A stretch of 64,000 nucleotides of DNA from NCBI RefSeq assembly GCF_019656055.1, contig NZ_BPKY01000006.1:186001-250000 (forward strand), given 5' to 3'. Origin of the DNA: Leuconostoc miyukkimchii (lineage in GTDB: Bacteria > Bacillota > Bacilli > Lactobacillales > Lactobacillaceae). The notes beneath the pieces were generated by a model. The model was not told the DNA's origin, ran no database searches, and was given only the letters and a program-made list of their open reading frames with translations. Below, in pieces: positions 15,024 to 23,773 of the stretch (position 1 is the first letter of the stretch; each line of letters begins with the position of its first letter). The position numbers and the translations under genes are program-made.

Positions 15024-17282
15024 CTATTTTGTCAACGTCACATCTTGACCTAATAAGCCAATCACTAGTGGTTCACCTGAAATCAAGTCAACATGGGCTC
15101 CTTGACCATCGACTGTTACTTCCAAAACATGACCGCGGAATACCAAACGGAAGGCATATTTTGTCCAATTTTTTGGTAAGAATGGCTTCAAGTGTAGTTT
15201 ACCATCACGCACACGCATGCCGGCAAATCCTTGCACAATTGCTAACCACGAACCTGTCATAGCAGTTATGTGCAAGCCATCTGACGTATCATTGTTATAA
15301 TTATCTAAGTCCAAACGAGCCGCACGTTCGTACATTTCAACCGCTTTATCTTCCATTTGTAAGTCAGCAGCCAAAATTGAGTGAACGGATGGCGACAATG
15401 ATGATTCATGCACTGTCAATGGTTCATAAAATTCAAAGTTGTTACGCTTTTCTTCTTCTGTGAATGCGTCTGGGAAATAGAACATGGCATGCAATGTATC
15501 AGATTGCTTAATATATGGTGAGCGCAAAATGCGATCCCATGACCAATTTTGGTTAATTGGTCGAATGTCTTGTGCCATATCAGCAATTGGTGTCAAGTCT
15601 TTATCCAAGAATGTATCATGCTGGACAAAAATATGCTTTTTACCTGTCTTTGTTTCAACATCAGCCTCAGGCAGATACATTTTATCAACAATTTCTTGCC
15701 ACTTTACTAATTCATCATCAGTCAAAGCTAGCTTATCTTTTTCATCAGAATTGATTTCATCAAGGTGTTCAAGTGAGTATTGCAAAACCCACTTGGCCAT
15801 CCAATTTGTATAGAAATTGTTATTAACATTGTTTTCATATTCGTTGGGACCGGTAACACCATGAATCATGTACTGATCGTTTCGCGCAGAATAGTGAACA
15901 CGATCTGCCCAGAAACGTGCGATATTATACAAAACTTGTGCGCCATCACCGTCAATCCATGAGTGATCGCCTGTGATGTTTGTATAATTATAAATCGCAT
16001 AAGCAATTGTTGAATTACGGTGAATTTCTTCAAAGGTAATTTCCCACTCGTTGTGCGATTCAATACCATCAAAGGTCACCATTGGGTACAAAGCACCTTT
16101 TAAACCTTGTTCTTTGGCATTATGGAATGCACCATCCAACTGATCAAAACGATATTGTAGCAATGAACGTGTCACAGACGGATCAGCAACACCGAGATAA
16201 ACAGGAATGGCAAATGCTTCGGTGTCCCAATAAGTGGCACCACCGTACTTCTCGCCAGTAAAACCTTTTGGTCCGATATTCAAACGTGGATCATTACCAT
16301 AGTAAGTTGAGAATAACTGGAATAGGTTGAAGCGAATACCTTGCTGCGCTGCGTCGTCCCCTTCAATTTGCACATCAGCTTTTTCCCAACGATTAGCCCA
16401 TTCCTGCACATGTGCACTGTAAATGTCATCATATGTTTGCGTCCCAATATCTGCAGTTAATGTCTCACCGGCTTTAATCACTTGATCCAAACTATCATAA
16501 TCACGTGAAGTTGTCACAATCACACGTTTTTCAAAACTTACTGAGCCTTTGTCTGGTATTTCAATATCAAAATAATCAGTCACTTCTTTTTCAGAGTGGT
16601 TCACACCATGTTTTTGGCCACCGACAAAACTTTGACGCGCAACAACGCTAAATTGTGGTACACCAAATGTGTTTTCGATTGTTTGCGTAGCGACATATGA
16701 TGACTCCGTTTTATTGCCAACATCCAAAACTTGCCAGAACTTCTCATCATAGTTAGAGTCCTCGTTGACCACATCAGCGTCAATACTAGCATCAAATCGA
16801 ATTTGGTGCTTTTGACCATCAGCTGATGATAAATCATAATGAATCACTGCCAATTCCTTAACTGTTGCTGAAACTAGTCGCGTAATACTAAATGTTACGC
16901 CAAATACAGTGAAAGTACGCTTCAAGACACCACCTCTCATGTCTAAAGATACTTCAAAATCAGTGATATCATTTTTAGCCAAGTCAACTTGATTACCATC
17001 TACATGAATATCTGCTTTGACATAATTCAAAGCATTGATTGCCTTACCAAAATAAAGTGGATACCCATTTTTCCACCAGCCAACACGTGTTTTGTCTGGA
17101 AACCAAACACCACCAACGTATATACCTTGATGCGTGTCACCAGAGTACACCTCTTCAAACATACCACGCATACCCATGTATTCATTACCCAAGCTTGTCA
17201 TAGATTCTTGGAGACGCTTGTCTTCAGGATTCAAATCATGTGATGTGACTGTCCAAGGATCAACTTCAAAAATTCGCTTCAT
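15024..17282 (-). CDS. mapA: Maltose phosphorylase (GH65)
   Basis: Splits maltose with phosphate into beta-glucose 1-phosphate and glucose in the cytoplasm. 752 residues, the usual GH65 length. Conserved blocks include GNEYMGMRGMFEE, GKYGGATYWDTEAFAIPVYLG and GVTGPNEYENNVNNNFYTNW with the general-acid Glu near residue 481, plus the C-terminal MTGSWLAIVQGFAGMRV. The malEFG/malR context favours maltose over trehalose or kojibiose. The downstream enzyme beta-phosphoglucomutase is not in this window. An AAGAGG site precedes the ATG, and cre/MalR-type sites lie in the promoter. Confidence 0.93.
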   Translation of the reverse strand: MKRIFEVDPWTVTSHDLNPEDKRLQESMTSLGNEYMGMRGMFEEVYSGDTHQGIYVGGVWFPDKTRVGWWKNGYPLYFGKAINALNYVKADIHVDGNQVDLAKNDITDFEVSLDMRGGVLKRTFTVFGVTFSITRLVSATVKELAVIHYDLSSADGQKHQIRFDASIDADVVNEDSNYDEKFWQVLDVGNKTESSYVATQTIENTFGVPQFSVVARQSFVGGQKHGVNHSEKEVTDYFDIEIPDKGSVSFEKRVIVTTSRDYDSLDQVIKAGETLTADIGTQTYDDIYSAHVQEWANRWEKADVQIEGDDAAQQGIRFNLFQLFSTYYGNDPRLNIGPKGFTGEKYGGATYWDTEAFAIPVYLGVADPSVTRSLLQYRFDQLDGAFHNAKEQGLKGALYPMVTFDGIESHNEWEITFEEIHRNSTIAYAIYNYTNITGDHSWIDGDGAQVLYNIARFWADRVHYSARNDQYMIHGVTGPNEYENNVNNNFYTNWMAKWVLQYSLEHLDEINSDEKDKLALTDDELVKWQEIVDKMYLPEADVETKTGKKHIFVQHDTFLDKDLTPIADMAQDIRPINQNWSWDRILRSPYIKQSDTLHAMFYFPDAFTEEEKRNNFEFYEPLTVHESSLSPSVHSILAADLQMEDKAVEMYERAARLDLDNYNNDTSDGLHITAMTGSWLAIVQGFAGMRVRDGKLHLKPFLPKNWTKYAFRLVFRGHVLEVTVDGQGAHVDLISGEPLVIGLLGQDVTLTK

Positions 17283-17395
17283 AAGAATTTTTACCTCTTC
17301 AATTTTTCTGATTTTTAGCTTCAGCGCTAATATCTATAATTGTTAACCCTACATATTAACGCCAAAGCATCAAAATTATTTGATTGATATCATAA

Positions 17396-17453
17396 TGTAA
17401 CCGTTTACATTATCTAGTATAAGACATTTTTAATTTTATTGAAAGCGCTTGCA
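17396..17453 (-). promoter_or_regulatory. mapA promoter flanked by two cre/MalR-type operators
   Basis: Promoter TTTCAA (17439-17444), 17-bp spacer, TATACT (17416-17421). A 14-mer TGTAACCGTTTACA at 17396-17409 matches the cre consensus perfectly and covers the start-site region. TGAAAGCGCTTGCA at 17440-17453 has one mismatch and overlaps the -35. LacI-family MalR and CcpA bind near-identical sites, so the two cannot be told apart by eye. The rest of 17283-17693 shows no gene. Confidence 0.75.
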
Positions 17454-17693
17454 TAATAAAAAATTTGTTTATCGAATAATGACATTTAGTGAAATGTTGT
17501 TAATTCAAACCATACCAGTTTTTTGGACATATTTTCAAATATTTTTTCGACATTTTTGATGATTTTTAGGAAAACGTTTGTCTAAACATGACGAAATAAT
17601 TTTATCAATGAACGCATAATCAAATTAATTAACATCATAGGCACTGACAACTTGGTAAGTATCGCGATATTCTTATTACATTCTATCAAGACG

Positions 17694-18692
17694 CTACCTA
17701 CACTCATCATCACCCAAATCCGGTAAACAATAAGGAACAATCACACTTGTGGCCTTGGTTTGTTCAAGTAACGACCGTTGATCATTAAATAATAATCGAA
17801 CCGCTTCACTACCCAAACTGCGCGGTAGTACATCCACCGAATAGAAATACTTACCACCTAAACGTGCATATTCAGAACGATTAAAAGCAATTGTTGGTAG
17901 TTTAGAATGTCGCTTTAAATGCGCCTGTGCTTGTTGTCGAGCCAAATAACCAATTTTATCGTCGCTAGCAATTAGACCATCAACTTCTTGATGCTGTTCA
18001 AAATAATGTTGCAGTACTTGTTTTTGTTCTTGAAAATCCACTGGTAACGACAATACGTGTCCATCAGGAACAACCACGTGAAATCCCAATTCACGATTTC
18101 GTTCGTAGCGCCAGTCAGCCAATGTACGAACAAATAACGGTGCCTTTAAATTGAAGTGTGACACCAAGAGATTACTCGCATCTTCCCCTGCCCTGCGATT
18201 ATCGTTATCGACATACAGCACATCATTTGCCTGTTCTGGTTCACCCGTCACGACTACACGAGCGTTATTTTCTCGTAATAATTCAGAAATCGGATCATTT
18301 TCAACAGTGTAGAGTAAAATGAATCGTCGAACCTGACCAGCTTCAACCATCATTTTAACGGCATTATAAACCTCAGACCAGTTACTACCAGTAGCAGTAG
18401 TTAATAAGTATTGACGCGCTACTAATTGCGAATTGATGCCAAATAATAATTGCATCGCAAAGTCATTCTCTGCACTACCAGATGCTTGTGGTTGAAAGAC
18501 GACACCCACAGTGTTGCTTTCACTTTGAGTTAAGTTCCGTGCGGCAAAATTGGGTGTATAACCCATATCTTTGGCAATTTTTTTAATGCGCTCCTTCGTT
18601 CTAACGCTAATTTTTGGTGAATCAGCTAACGCACGTGACACTGTTGAAATAGCCACACCGGATTTATTTGCAATATCTTGTATTGTTACCAT
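17694..18692 (-). CDS. malR: LacI-family maltose regulator
   Basis: 332 residues: N-terminal LacI helix-turn-helix (VTIQDIANKSGVAISTVSRALADSPKISVRTKERI), the hinge helix (NFAARNLTQSESNTVGVVF) and a periplasmic-binding-protein-like effector domain. It lies between malG and the mapA promoter, and LacI-type operators occur before mapA, malE and msmK, so it is the expected local repressor/activator. No clear promoter of its own was found; it may be read from the malEFG transcript through a terminator. Confidence 0.88.
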   Translation of the reverse strand: MVTIQDIANKSGVAISTVSRALADSPKISVRTKERIKKIAKDMGYTPNFAARNLTQSESNTVGVVFQPQASGSAENDFAMQLLFGINSQLVARQYLLTTATGSNWSEVYNAVKMMVEAGQVRRFILLYTVENDPISELLRENNARVVVTGEPEQANDVLYVDNDNRRAGEDASNLLVSHFNLKAPLFVRTLADWRYERNRELGFHVVVPDGHVLSLPVDFQEQKQVLQHYFEQHQEVDGLIASDDKIGYLARQQAQAHLKRHSKLPTIAFNRSEYARLGGKYFYSVDVLPRSLGSEAVRLLFNDQRSLLEQTKATSVIVPYCLPDLGDDECR

Positions 18693-18723
18693 ACTGACCT
18701 CCTGTACACGTTATTTTAACATG

Positions 18724-18755
18724 AAAAAGATTGAGACTGATGCCCCAATCTTTTT
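18724..18755 (-). terminator. Terminator between malG and malR
   Basis: AAAAAGATTG...CAATCTTTTT stem, A/T-flanked on both sides. It begins at the malG stop codon and would limit read-through into malR. Confidence 0.75.
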
Positions 18756-19603
18756 CAGCCCTTAACTGAGCCGCTCGTTACACCGGAAACGTAAAATCTT
18801 TGCAAAACAATAAACAAAATGGTAATTGGAATCGCAATAATCACTGCCCCCGCAGCGAAACTCATGAACAATGAGTTAGCCGTTTCTTTGGTCATCATCG
18901 AATAGAGCCCGATAGCAACTGTATAATTTTTAACATTATCACCCATAATAACCTGTGCAAAAATGAAGTCCATCCACGGACCAGTGAAGGCCGTCAATGC
19001 TGTAAAAACAATGATTGGTTTAGACAATGGCAACGTAATTTTGGTGAAAATTTGCCACTTAGTCGCACCATCCAACATGGCACTTTCATCTAATGAATAA
19101 GGAATAGTGTCAAAAAATCCTTTCTGAATATAGAAAGCCAAACCTGCACCAGACACATAAACTAAAATTAAGGCAAACAAACTTTGTGTGAGACCCGCTG
19201 CCTTTAAAATGTAATAAACGGCAAACATGGCCATGAAACCCGGAAACATATTCAAAACCAAGGCCACCTTTAAAAATGGGCCTTTTAGCTTGAATTTCAA
19301 ACGACTTAGTGAATATGCCATTGCCAACACCAAAGCAGTGGAAATAAGCCCGCTAACAATTGAAACGAATAAGGTATTCAAAAACCAACGTCCAAAAGGA
19401 TACTGAGAATTGGTAAATAGCTGTATATAGTTATGAAAAGTATACGTTTTTGGCCAAAAATAGTTGACAAACGCCCCACCCTCACCACGAAAGCTGGTCA
19501 GTATAATCCATAGAATGGGCACAACCCAAACAATTGCCATCACAATCAATAACACATACAGAATCATTGTATTACGACGTTTTACGCCTTTTAAACTATG
19601 CAT
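18755..19603 (-). CDS. malG: Maltodextrin ABC transporter permease MalG
   Basis: Inner-membrane permease of the maltose/maltodextrin importer. 282 residues, six predicted transmembrane segments, beginning with YVLLIVMAIVWVVPILWIILTSFR. The cytoplasmic EAA loop reads DESAMLDGATKWQIFTKITLPLSKP. The start has a GGAGG site 7 nt upstream. Two bases separate it from malF, so they are co-translated. The ATPase MsmK is encoded divergently. Confidence 0.94.
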   Translation of the reverse strand: MHSLKGVKRRNTMILYVLLIVMAIVWVVPILWIILTSFRGEGGAFVNYFWPKTYTFHNYIQLFTNSQYPFGRWFLNTLFVSIVSGLISTALVLAMAYSLSRLKFKLKGPFLKVALVLNMFPGFMAMFAVYYILKAAGLTQSLFALILVYVSGAGLAFYIQKGFFDTIPYSLDESAMLDGATKWQIFTKITLPLSKPIIVFTALTAFTGPWMDFIFAQVIMGDNVKNYTVAIGLYSMMTKETANSLFMSFAAGAVIIAIPITILFIVLQRFYVSGVTSGSVKG

Positions 19604-19605
19604 TG

Positions 19606-20967
19606 TTATGCCTCCATTCCAGAATTTGATATTTTTTTGTAAGCAACAAGCGAGAACGTTGCGGACAAAATGAAGATTAATATACCAATGACAGAAGCCA
19701 AATTATAATCAGCCGTATTCAAAGTCAAGTTATACAACCAGGTAATCAATAAGTCTGTTGAACCAGCGCCATAGTAATTTGAGTTAGTGGGTCCACCACC
19801 TGTTAACAGATAAATCACATTGAAATTATTGACATTGCCAATGAATTGTTGAATCAGGCTTGGCGCCATAACAAAAACAATTTGTGGAAATGTGATCGAC
19901 TTGAAAATTTGGAACTTATTCGCGCCATCAATTTCAGCTGCCTCAATTTGCTCCTCAGATTGATTTTGCAAAATACCGGTAGTTACCAACATCGTTGCCG
20001 GAATACCAATCCATAAGTTAACAATAATAATGGTGAACTTAGCAAACAACGGATTAGTGAAAAATGGTAAGGAAGTTTTAATCAGGCCAGAGTTAATCAA
20101 CATCGTATTCACGAGACCACCATCAGCGAACATATTATTCATAATTAATAAACTAATGAACGCTGGAATCGCCATGGTCAAAATAAAGATTGTTCGAAAT
20201 ACCTTTTTACCCTTGATTCCTTTAGCATTAATCATCATTGCCAAAATGACACCGAAGAAAAATGATGTCACAGTCGCTGCTACTGCCCAAATAAGCGTCC
20301 ATGCTAATACTGGGAAAAATGTGTGAGCCATTTGTCCAGATATCACATTACTGAAATTAGCAAAACCAACCCAACTAAATAAATTTTTTGGGGGTAAATG
20401 ATTATGGTCGTAGGATGTAAAAGCAATTGCAATCATGTAAATCAATGGCAAAATGGTGAAAAACAAAACGCCGGTCATAGGAATAGCCATTAAAGTGACA
20501 TGAAGTTTCTCATCAAGCAATGAACCTAGATCTTCTCTCAGAGTAGGCAACGGGTCTCCAGCCTGTTTCAATTCCCAAATTTTACGTGCCGATGCCAGAC
20601 TAGCACGATATAAAAGAACGAACAGTATGGTAATGATGACCGCTAACATTCCCCACAGCAGTAATAGCATTGAATTATCACCTGCTTTTAATACAGAAAT
20701 TCCTATTTTTTTATCATAGACCAATCCTTGTGCACGTGTACCCAAGGTGACCATATTATAATAAGCTTTCAGGCCAGCTGTTAATAACCAAGCAATCCAA
20801 GTAACTTCTAATAGTAAAAATACAAAACCCTTGAGATATTGTTTGTTTGCAATATTAGCAGCACCCATGACAACATAAGATGCTTTAGTTACGCCATCTG
20901 CTTTTTTAAATAACTTCGTTAATGGTATATGCGTTTCAAAGGTCGAATGCTTTTTTCTTTTAAACAT
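19606..20967 (-). CDS. malF: Maltodextrin ABC transporter permease MalF
   Basis: Partner permease of MalG. 453 residues from MFKRKKHSTFETHIPLTKLF. Two or three N-terminal helices and a long cytosolic/extracytosolic linker precede the six-helix permease core; the EAA loop reads EAAEIDGANKFQIFKSITFPQ. GGAGG lies 12 nt before this ATG; an earlier ATG fused to the RBS would add only a few residues. Part of malE-malF-malG. Confidence 0.92.
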   Translation of the reverse strand: MFKRKKHSTFETHIPLTKLFKKADGVTKASYVVMGAANIANKQYLKGFVFLLLEVTWIAWLLTAGLKAYYNMVTLGTRAQGLVYDKKIGISVLKAGDNSMLLLLWGMLAVIITILFVLLYRASLASARKIWELKQAGDPLPTLREDLGSLLDEKLHVTLMAIPMTGVLFFTILPLIYMIAIAFTSYDHNHLPPKNLFSWVGFANFSNVISGQMAHTFFPVLAWTLIWAVAATVTSFFFGVILAMMINAKGIKGKKVFRTIFILTMAIPAFISLLIMNNMFADGGLVNTMLINSGLIKTSLPFFTNPLFAKFTIIIVNLWIGIPATMLVTTGILQNQSEEQIEAAEIDGANKFQIFKSITFPQIVFVMAPSLIQQFIGNVNNFNVIYLLTGGGPTNSNYYGAGSTDLLITWLYNLTLNTADYNLASVIGILIFILSATFSLVAYKKISNSGMEA

Positions 20968-20996
20968 TTTTCTTCCCATCCTCCATAAGTATGTAC

Positions 20997-21021
20997 ACAG
21001 TGAAGTGCTGCATTTCACTGT
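20997..21021 (-). other. Intercistronic hairpin between malE and malF
   Basis: ACAGTGAA/TTCACTGT 8-bp stem just after the malE stop, without a U-tract. Such hairpins commonly raise the level of binding-protein mRNA relative to permease mRNA. Confidence 0.5.
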
Positions 21022-21028
21022 TTTACTT

Positions 21029-22267
21029 TCATTTCACTGATTTTGAGGCATTTTTAACCAAAGTTGTCAGTTTTGATGGCATTTGACTATCTGAAATTTT
21101 ACCTTTATATGTGTCATTAAACAAAGCATCAGCCGATGTCCAGAAGTTGGCCATCGCTGGTGACTTAGGCATTGGTGTTGAGAATCCCTTCTTTGACATA
21201 TCAACGACGGCCTTAGCTAAAGCATCGTTTTGAATATCTGTTGATGCTTGCACTTTCTTTGATGATGGAATGTAATGTGAATTTTTGAAGCCAAGTTCCT
21301 GGGCTTTATCACTTGATAAATACTTTGCTAATTTCATCGCAGCCAATGGTTGCTTAGTATCTTGTTTAACACCAAACAGCTTAACTCCTAAGAATGCTTG
21401 CATTTGTTTTTCACCAGAACCAAGATTAACCGTTGGGTACGGTGCGATACCTAAGTTGTCACCAAGTGCCTTTTTATAATCGTTATATGACCATGGTCCA
21501 GACAATGTTGCTGAAATTTTCCCAGATTGTAAGAGACTCAATGTATTAGTGTTAGCTTGAACAACTCCGGCGTTGTCTTTTTGCGCTTTCACCCATTTCA
21601 GAACTGAAACACCCTTTTTGTTATCAATGTTAGTTCCTTTTGCTTTTTCACCATTAGCGCCGTATAACTTGTCACCAGCTGTGTAGAACAATGAAGAGAA
21701 GACGTAGTTAGCACCAGCCGACGCCATATTTGTACCAATCTTACCCTTTTTTGTTAAGCTATTCCAAGACTTGATGTCATCACTATTAAGTTGCGTCTTG
21801 TTGTAATACAAGACTTGAGACTCAATACCATAAGGATATCCGTAAACCTTACCTTTATACGTAGCACCTTTCATTGCGTTAGCAATTTGAGTTGACTTTA
21901 AACTATTAGCGTACTTGGTGTTTTGATAAATTAATCCTTGAGATGCTAACGAACCAATTTGATCATGTGGAAACATAAAGACATCGGCGGCTGCCGAAGG
22001 ATCCTTTTGTAGATTCTTAAGTGCATCCGTTGAACTTGTATACTTAATAGTTACTTTGACATTGGGATTAGCCTTTTCAAAATTTTTTACGGCTTGGACA
22101 TAAGTTGGTTTTGTATCTGTGTCAACCCACAACTTCAATTTTTTCGTTTTTGCTGTCGTTTTGGCAGCACTTACTGTTGGCGTGTCAATTAACAATCCAA
22201 CGACGGTTGAAGCCGTCATTAGCGTTACCAGTGCACCAGTTGTCACGCTCATCATTTTTTTCGTCAT
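21029..22267 (-). CDS. malE: Maltose/maltodextrin-binding protein MalE
   Basis: Extracellular solute-binding protein delivering maltodextrin to MalFG. 412 residues from MTKKMMSVTTGALVTLMTAS, with family blocks KLKLWVDTD, ADVFMFPHDQIGSLASQGLI, YPYGIESQVLYYNK and LSGPWSYNDYKK. The start follows TGGAGG. The signal region ends PTVSAAKTT and contains no cysteine, so there is no lipobox. That is unusual for a Gram-positive binding protein and suggests signal-peptidase I cleavage or an uncleaved anchor. Confidence 0.93.
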   Translation of the reverse strand: MTKKMMSVTTGALVTLMTASTVVGLLIDTPTVSAAKTTAKTKKLKLWVDTDTKPTYVQAVKNFEKANPNVKVTIKYTSSTDALKNLQKDPSAAADVFMFPHDQIGSLASQGLIYQNTKYANSLKSTQIANAMKGATYKGKVYGYPYGIESQVLYYNKTQLNSDDIKSWNSLTKKGKIGTNMASAGANYVFSSLFYTAGDKLYGANGEKAKGTNIDNKKGVSVLKWVKAQKDNAGVVQANTNTLSLLQSGKISATLSGPWSYNDYKKALGDNLGIAPYPTVNLGSGEKQMQAFLGVKLFGVKQDTKQPLAAMKLAKYLSSDKAQELGFKNSHYIPSSKKVQASTDIQNDALAKAVVDMSKKGFSTPMPKSPAMANFWTSADALFNDTYKGKISDSQMPSKLTTLVKNASKSVK

Positions 22268-22317
22268 GATTTTTTTTCCTCCAGAAAAAATTCTCTTTGT
22301 TTTTTTATTACGCAATC

Positions 22318-22355
22318 ATCATAAAACATTTATGACCGTAATGCAAGCGCTTACA
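22318..22355 (-). promoter_or_regulatory. malEFG promoter with operator over the -35 box
   Basis: TTGCAT (22341-22346), 17-bp spacer, TATGAT (22318-22323). The 14-mer TGTAAGCGCTTGCA (22342-22355, minus strand) differs from the cre consensus at one position and covers the -35. Confidence 0.75.
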
Positions 22356-22494
22356 TTTTTTATTTTTTTAAACGTAGGAGACAGTTAAAAATATTTTACT
22401 TGATCAAAATTGAGCATATAAAGGGATAATTTTAATCAAATTTGACTTATTCAATATTTTTCGCTTTCTTTAAATTAAGTTTTCTACCAGAAAG

Positions 22495-22574
22495 TATAAT
22501 GTAATATAATACTTTTGTGGAAGCGCTTGCATTTATTTCAAAATATGCTAATCTAAGTAATGTAAGCGCTATCA
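22495..22574 (+). promoter_or_regulatory. msmK-GH13 operon control region
   Basis: Two TATAAT boxes (22495-22500 and 22505-22510) with weak -35 regions. Two operator-like 14-mers follow: TGGAAGCGCTTGCA (22518-22531, two mismatches to cre, at the predicted start site) and TGTAAGCGCTATCA (22561-22574, perfect cre match). Sites downstream of the start suggest roadblock repression. No gene lies in 22268-22618. Confidence 0.65.
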
Positions 22575-22618
22575 TTTAAAATAATCATGACATCGTATAT
22601 TACAAAACGAGGAAAAAA

Positions 22619-23722
22619 ATGGCTGAAATACGTTTGGAACACATCAATAAAACATATCCACATATGGCAACGCCATCCGTGGCAGATTATAATCTTCAAA
22701 TCCATGACAAAGAGTTTATCGTGTTTGTTGGTCCTTCTGGTTCAGGTAAATCAACTGTGTTACGTATGATTGCTGGTCTAGAAGAAATATCTGGGGGTGA
22801 ATTTATCATAGATGATAAATTAATGAACGATGTACCACCCAAAGATCGTGATATTGCAATGGTTTTTCAAAACTATGCACTTTATCCTCACATGAGTGTA
22901 TTTGACAACATTGCATTTGGTTTAAAATTACGAAAAGTGCCAAAAACAGAAATCGCACAACGTGTCAAGGATGCTGCTAAAATTCTTGGTATCGAAGACT
23001 ACCTCGATCGTAAACCTGCCGATTTGTCTGGTGGACAACGTCAGCGTGTCGCAATGGGACGTGCCATCGTTCGCGATGCAAAGATTTTGTTAATGGATGA
23101 ACCTCTCTCAAACCTTGACGCCAAGTTACGTGTGGAGATTAGAGCTGAGATCACCAAAATTCACAAGCGTATTGGCGCCACTACAATATATGTGACACAC
23201 GATCAAACAGAAGCCATGACTTTAGCTGATCGTATTGTGATTATTGATCATGGTGATATTCAACAAGTTGGAACACCACAAGAACTTTACAATGAACCTG
23301 CCAACATTTTTGTGGCAACCTTCATTGGCATGCCATCAATGAACATGATTAGCGGTCAATTCAGTAAAGAAATTTTGACAACAAATGATGGCTTTACCTT
23401 GAAAATCCCACTGGGATTGGCTAAGCAACTTATTGCCCGTGGCTATGAAGGCAAAAAAGTTGTTTTTGGTATTCGACCAGAAGATATTCATTCTGAACAA
23501 GTTGCCTTGGATACTTATCCCGAAAGTAAAGTAACAGCAACAGTCTCCATAGCTGAACTCATGGGTGCAGATTCCATGCTCTACACACAAGTGGGATCAC
23601 AACAACTCATTGCTCGCGTTAATGCACGCGACTATAATCAACCTGGCTCATCAATTGAATTAGCTATTAACACCAATAAAGGTCATTTCTTTGATGTTGA
23701 AACAACTAATCGCATTGTATGA
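22619..23722 (+). CDS. msmK: Carbohydrate ABC transporter ATPase MsmK/MalK type
   Basis: Energises sugar import by MalEFG. 367 residues: Walker A GPSGSGKST, Q-loop FQNYALYPHMSVFDNI, signature LSGGQRQRVAMGRA, Walker B ILLMDEPLSNLD, H-loop YVTHDQTEAMTLADR, then the regulatory OB-fold domain (FGIRPEDIHSE). AGGAAAAAA precedes the ATG. In lactic acid bacteria such ATPases often serve several importers. First gene of a plus-strand operon with three GH13 enzymes. Confidence 0.94.
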   Translation: MAEIRLEHINKTYPHMATPSVADYNLQIHDKEFIVFVGPSGSGKSTVLRMIAGLEEISGGEFIIDDKLMNDVPPKDRDIAMVFQNYALYPHMSVFDNIAFGLKLRKVPKTEIAQRVKDAAKILGIEDYLDRKPADLSGGQRQRVAMGRAIVRDAKILLMDEPLSNLDAKLRVEIRAEITKIHKRIGATTIYVTHDQTEAMTLADRIVIIDHGDIQQVGTPQELYNEPANIFVATFIGMPSMNMISGQFSKEILTTNDGFTLKIPLGLAKQLIARGYEGKKVVFGIRPEDIHSEQVALDTYPESKVTATVSIAELMGADSMLYTQVGSQQLIARVNARDYNQPGSSIELAINTNKGHFFDVETTNRIV

Positions 23723-23773
23723 GGTTACGCCTTATACACTCTAAACAATCAAGTATTAACGAGGTAACTATTC

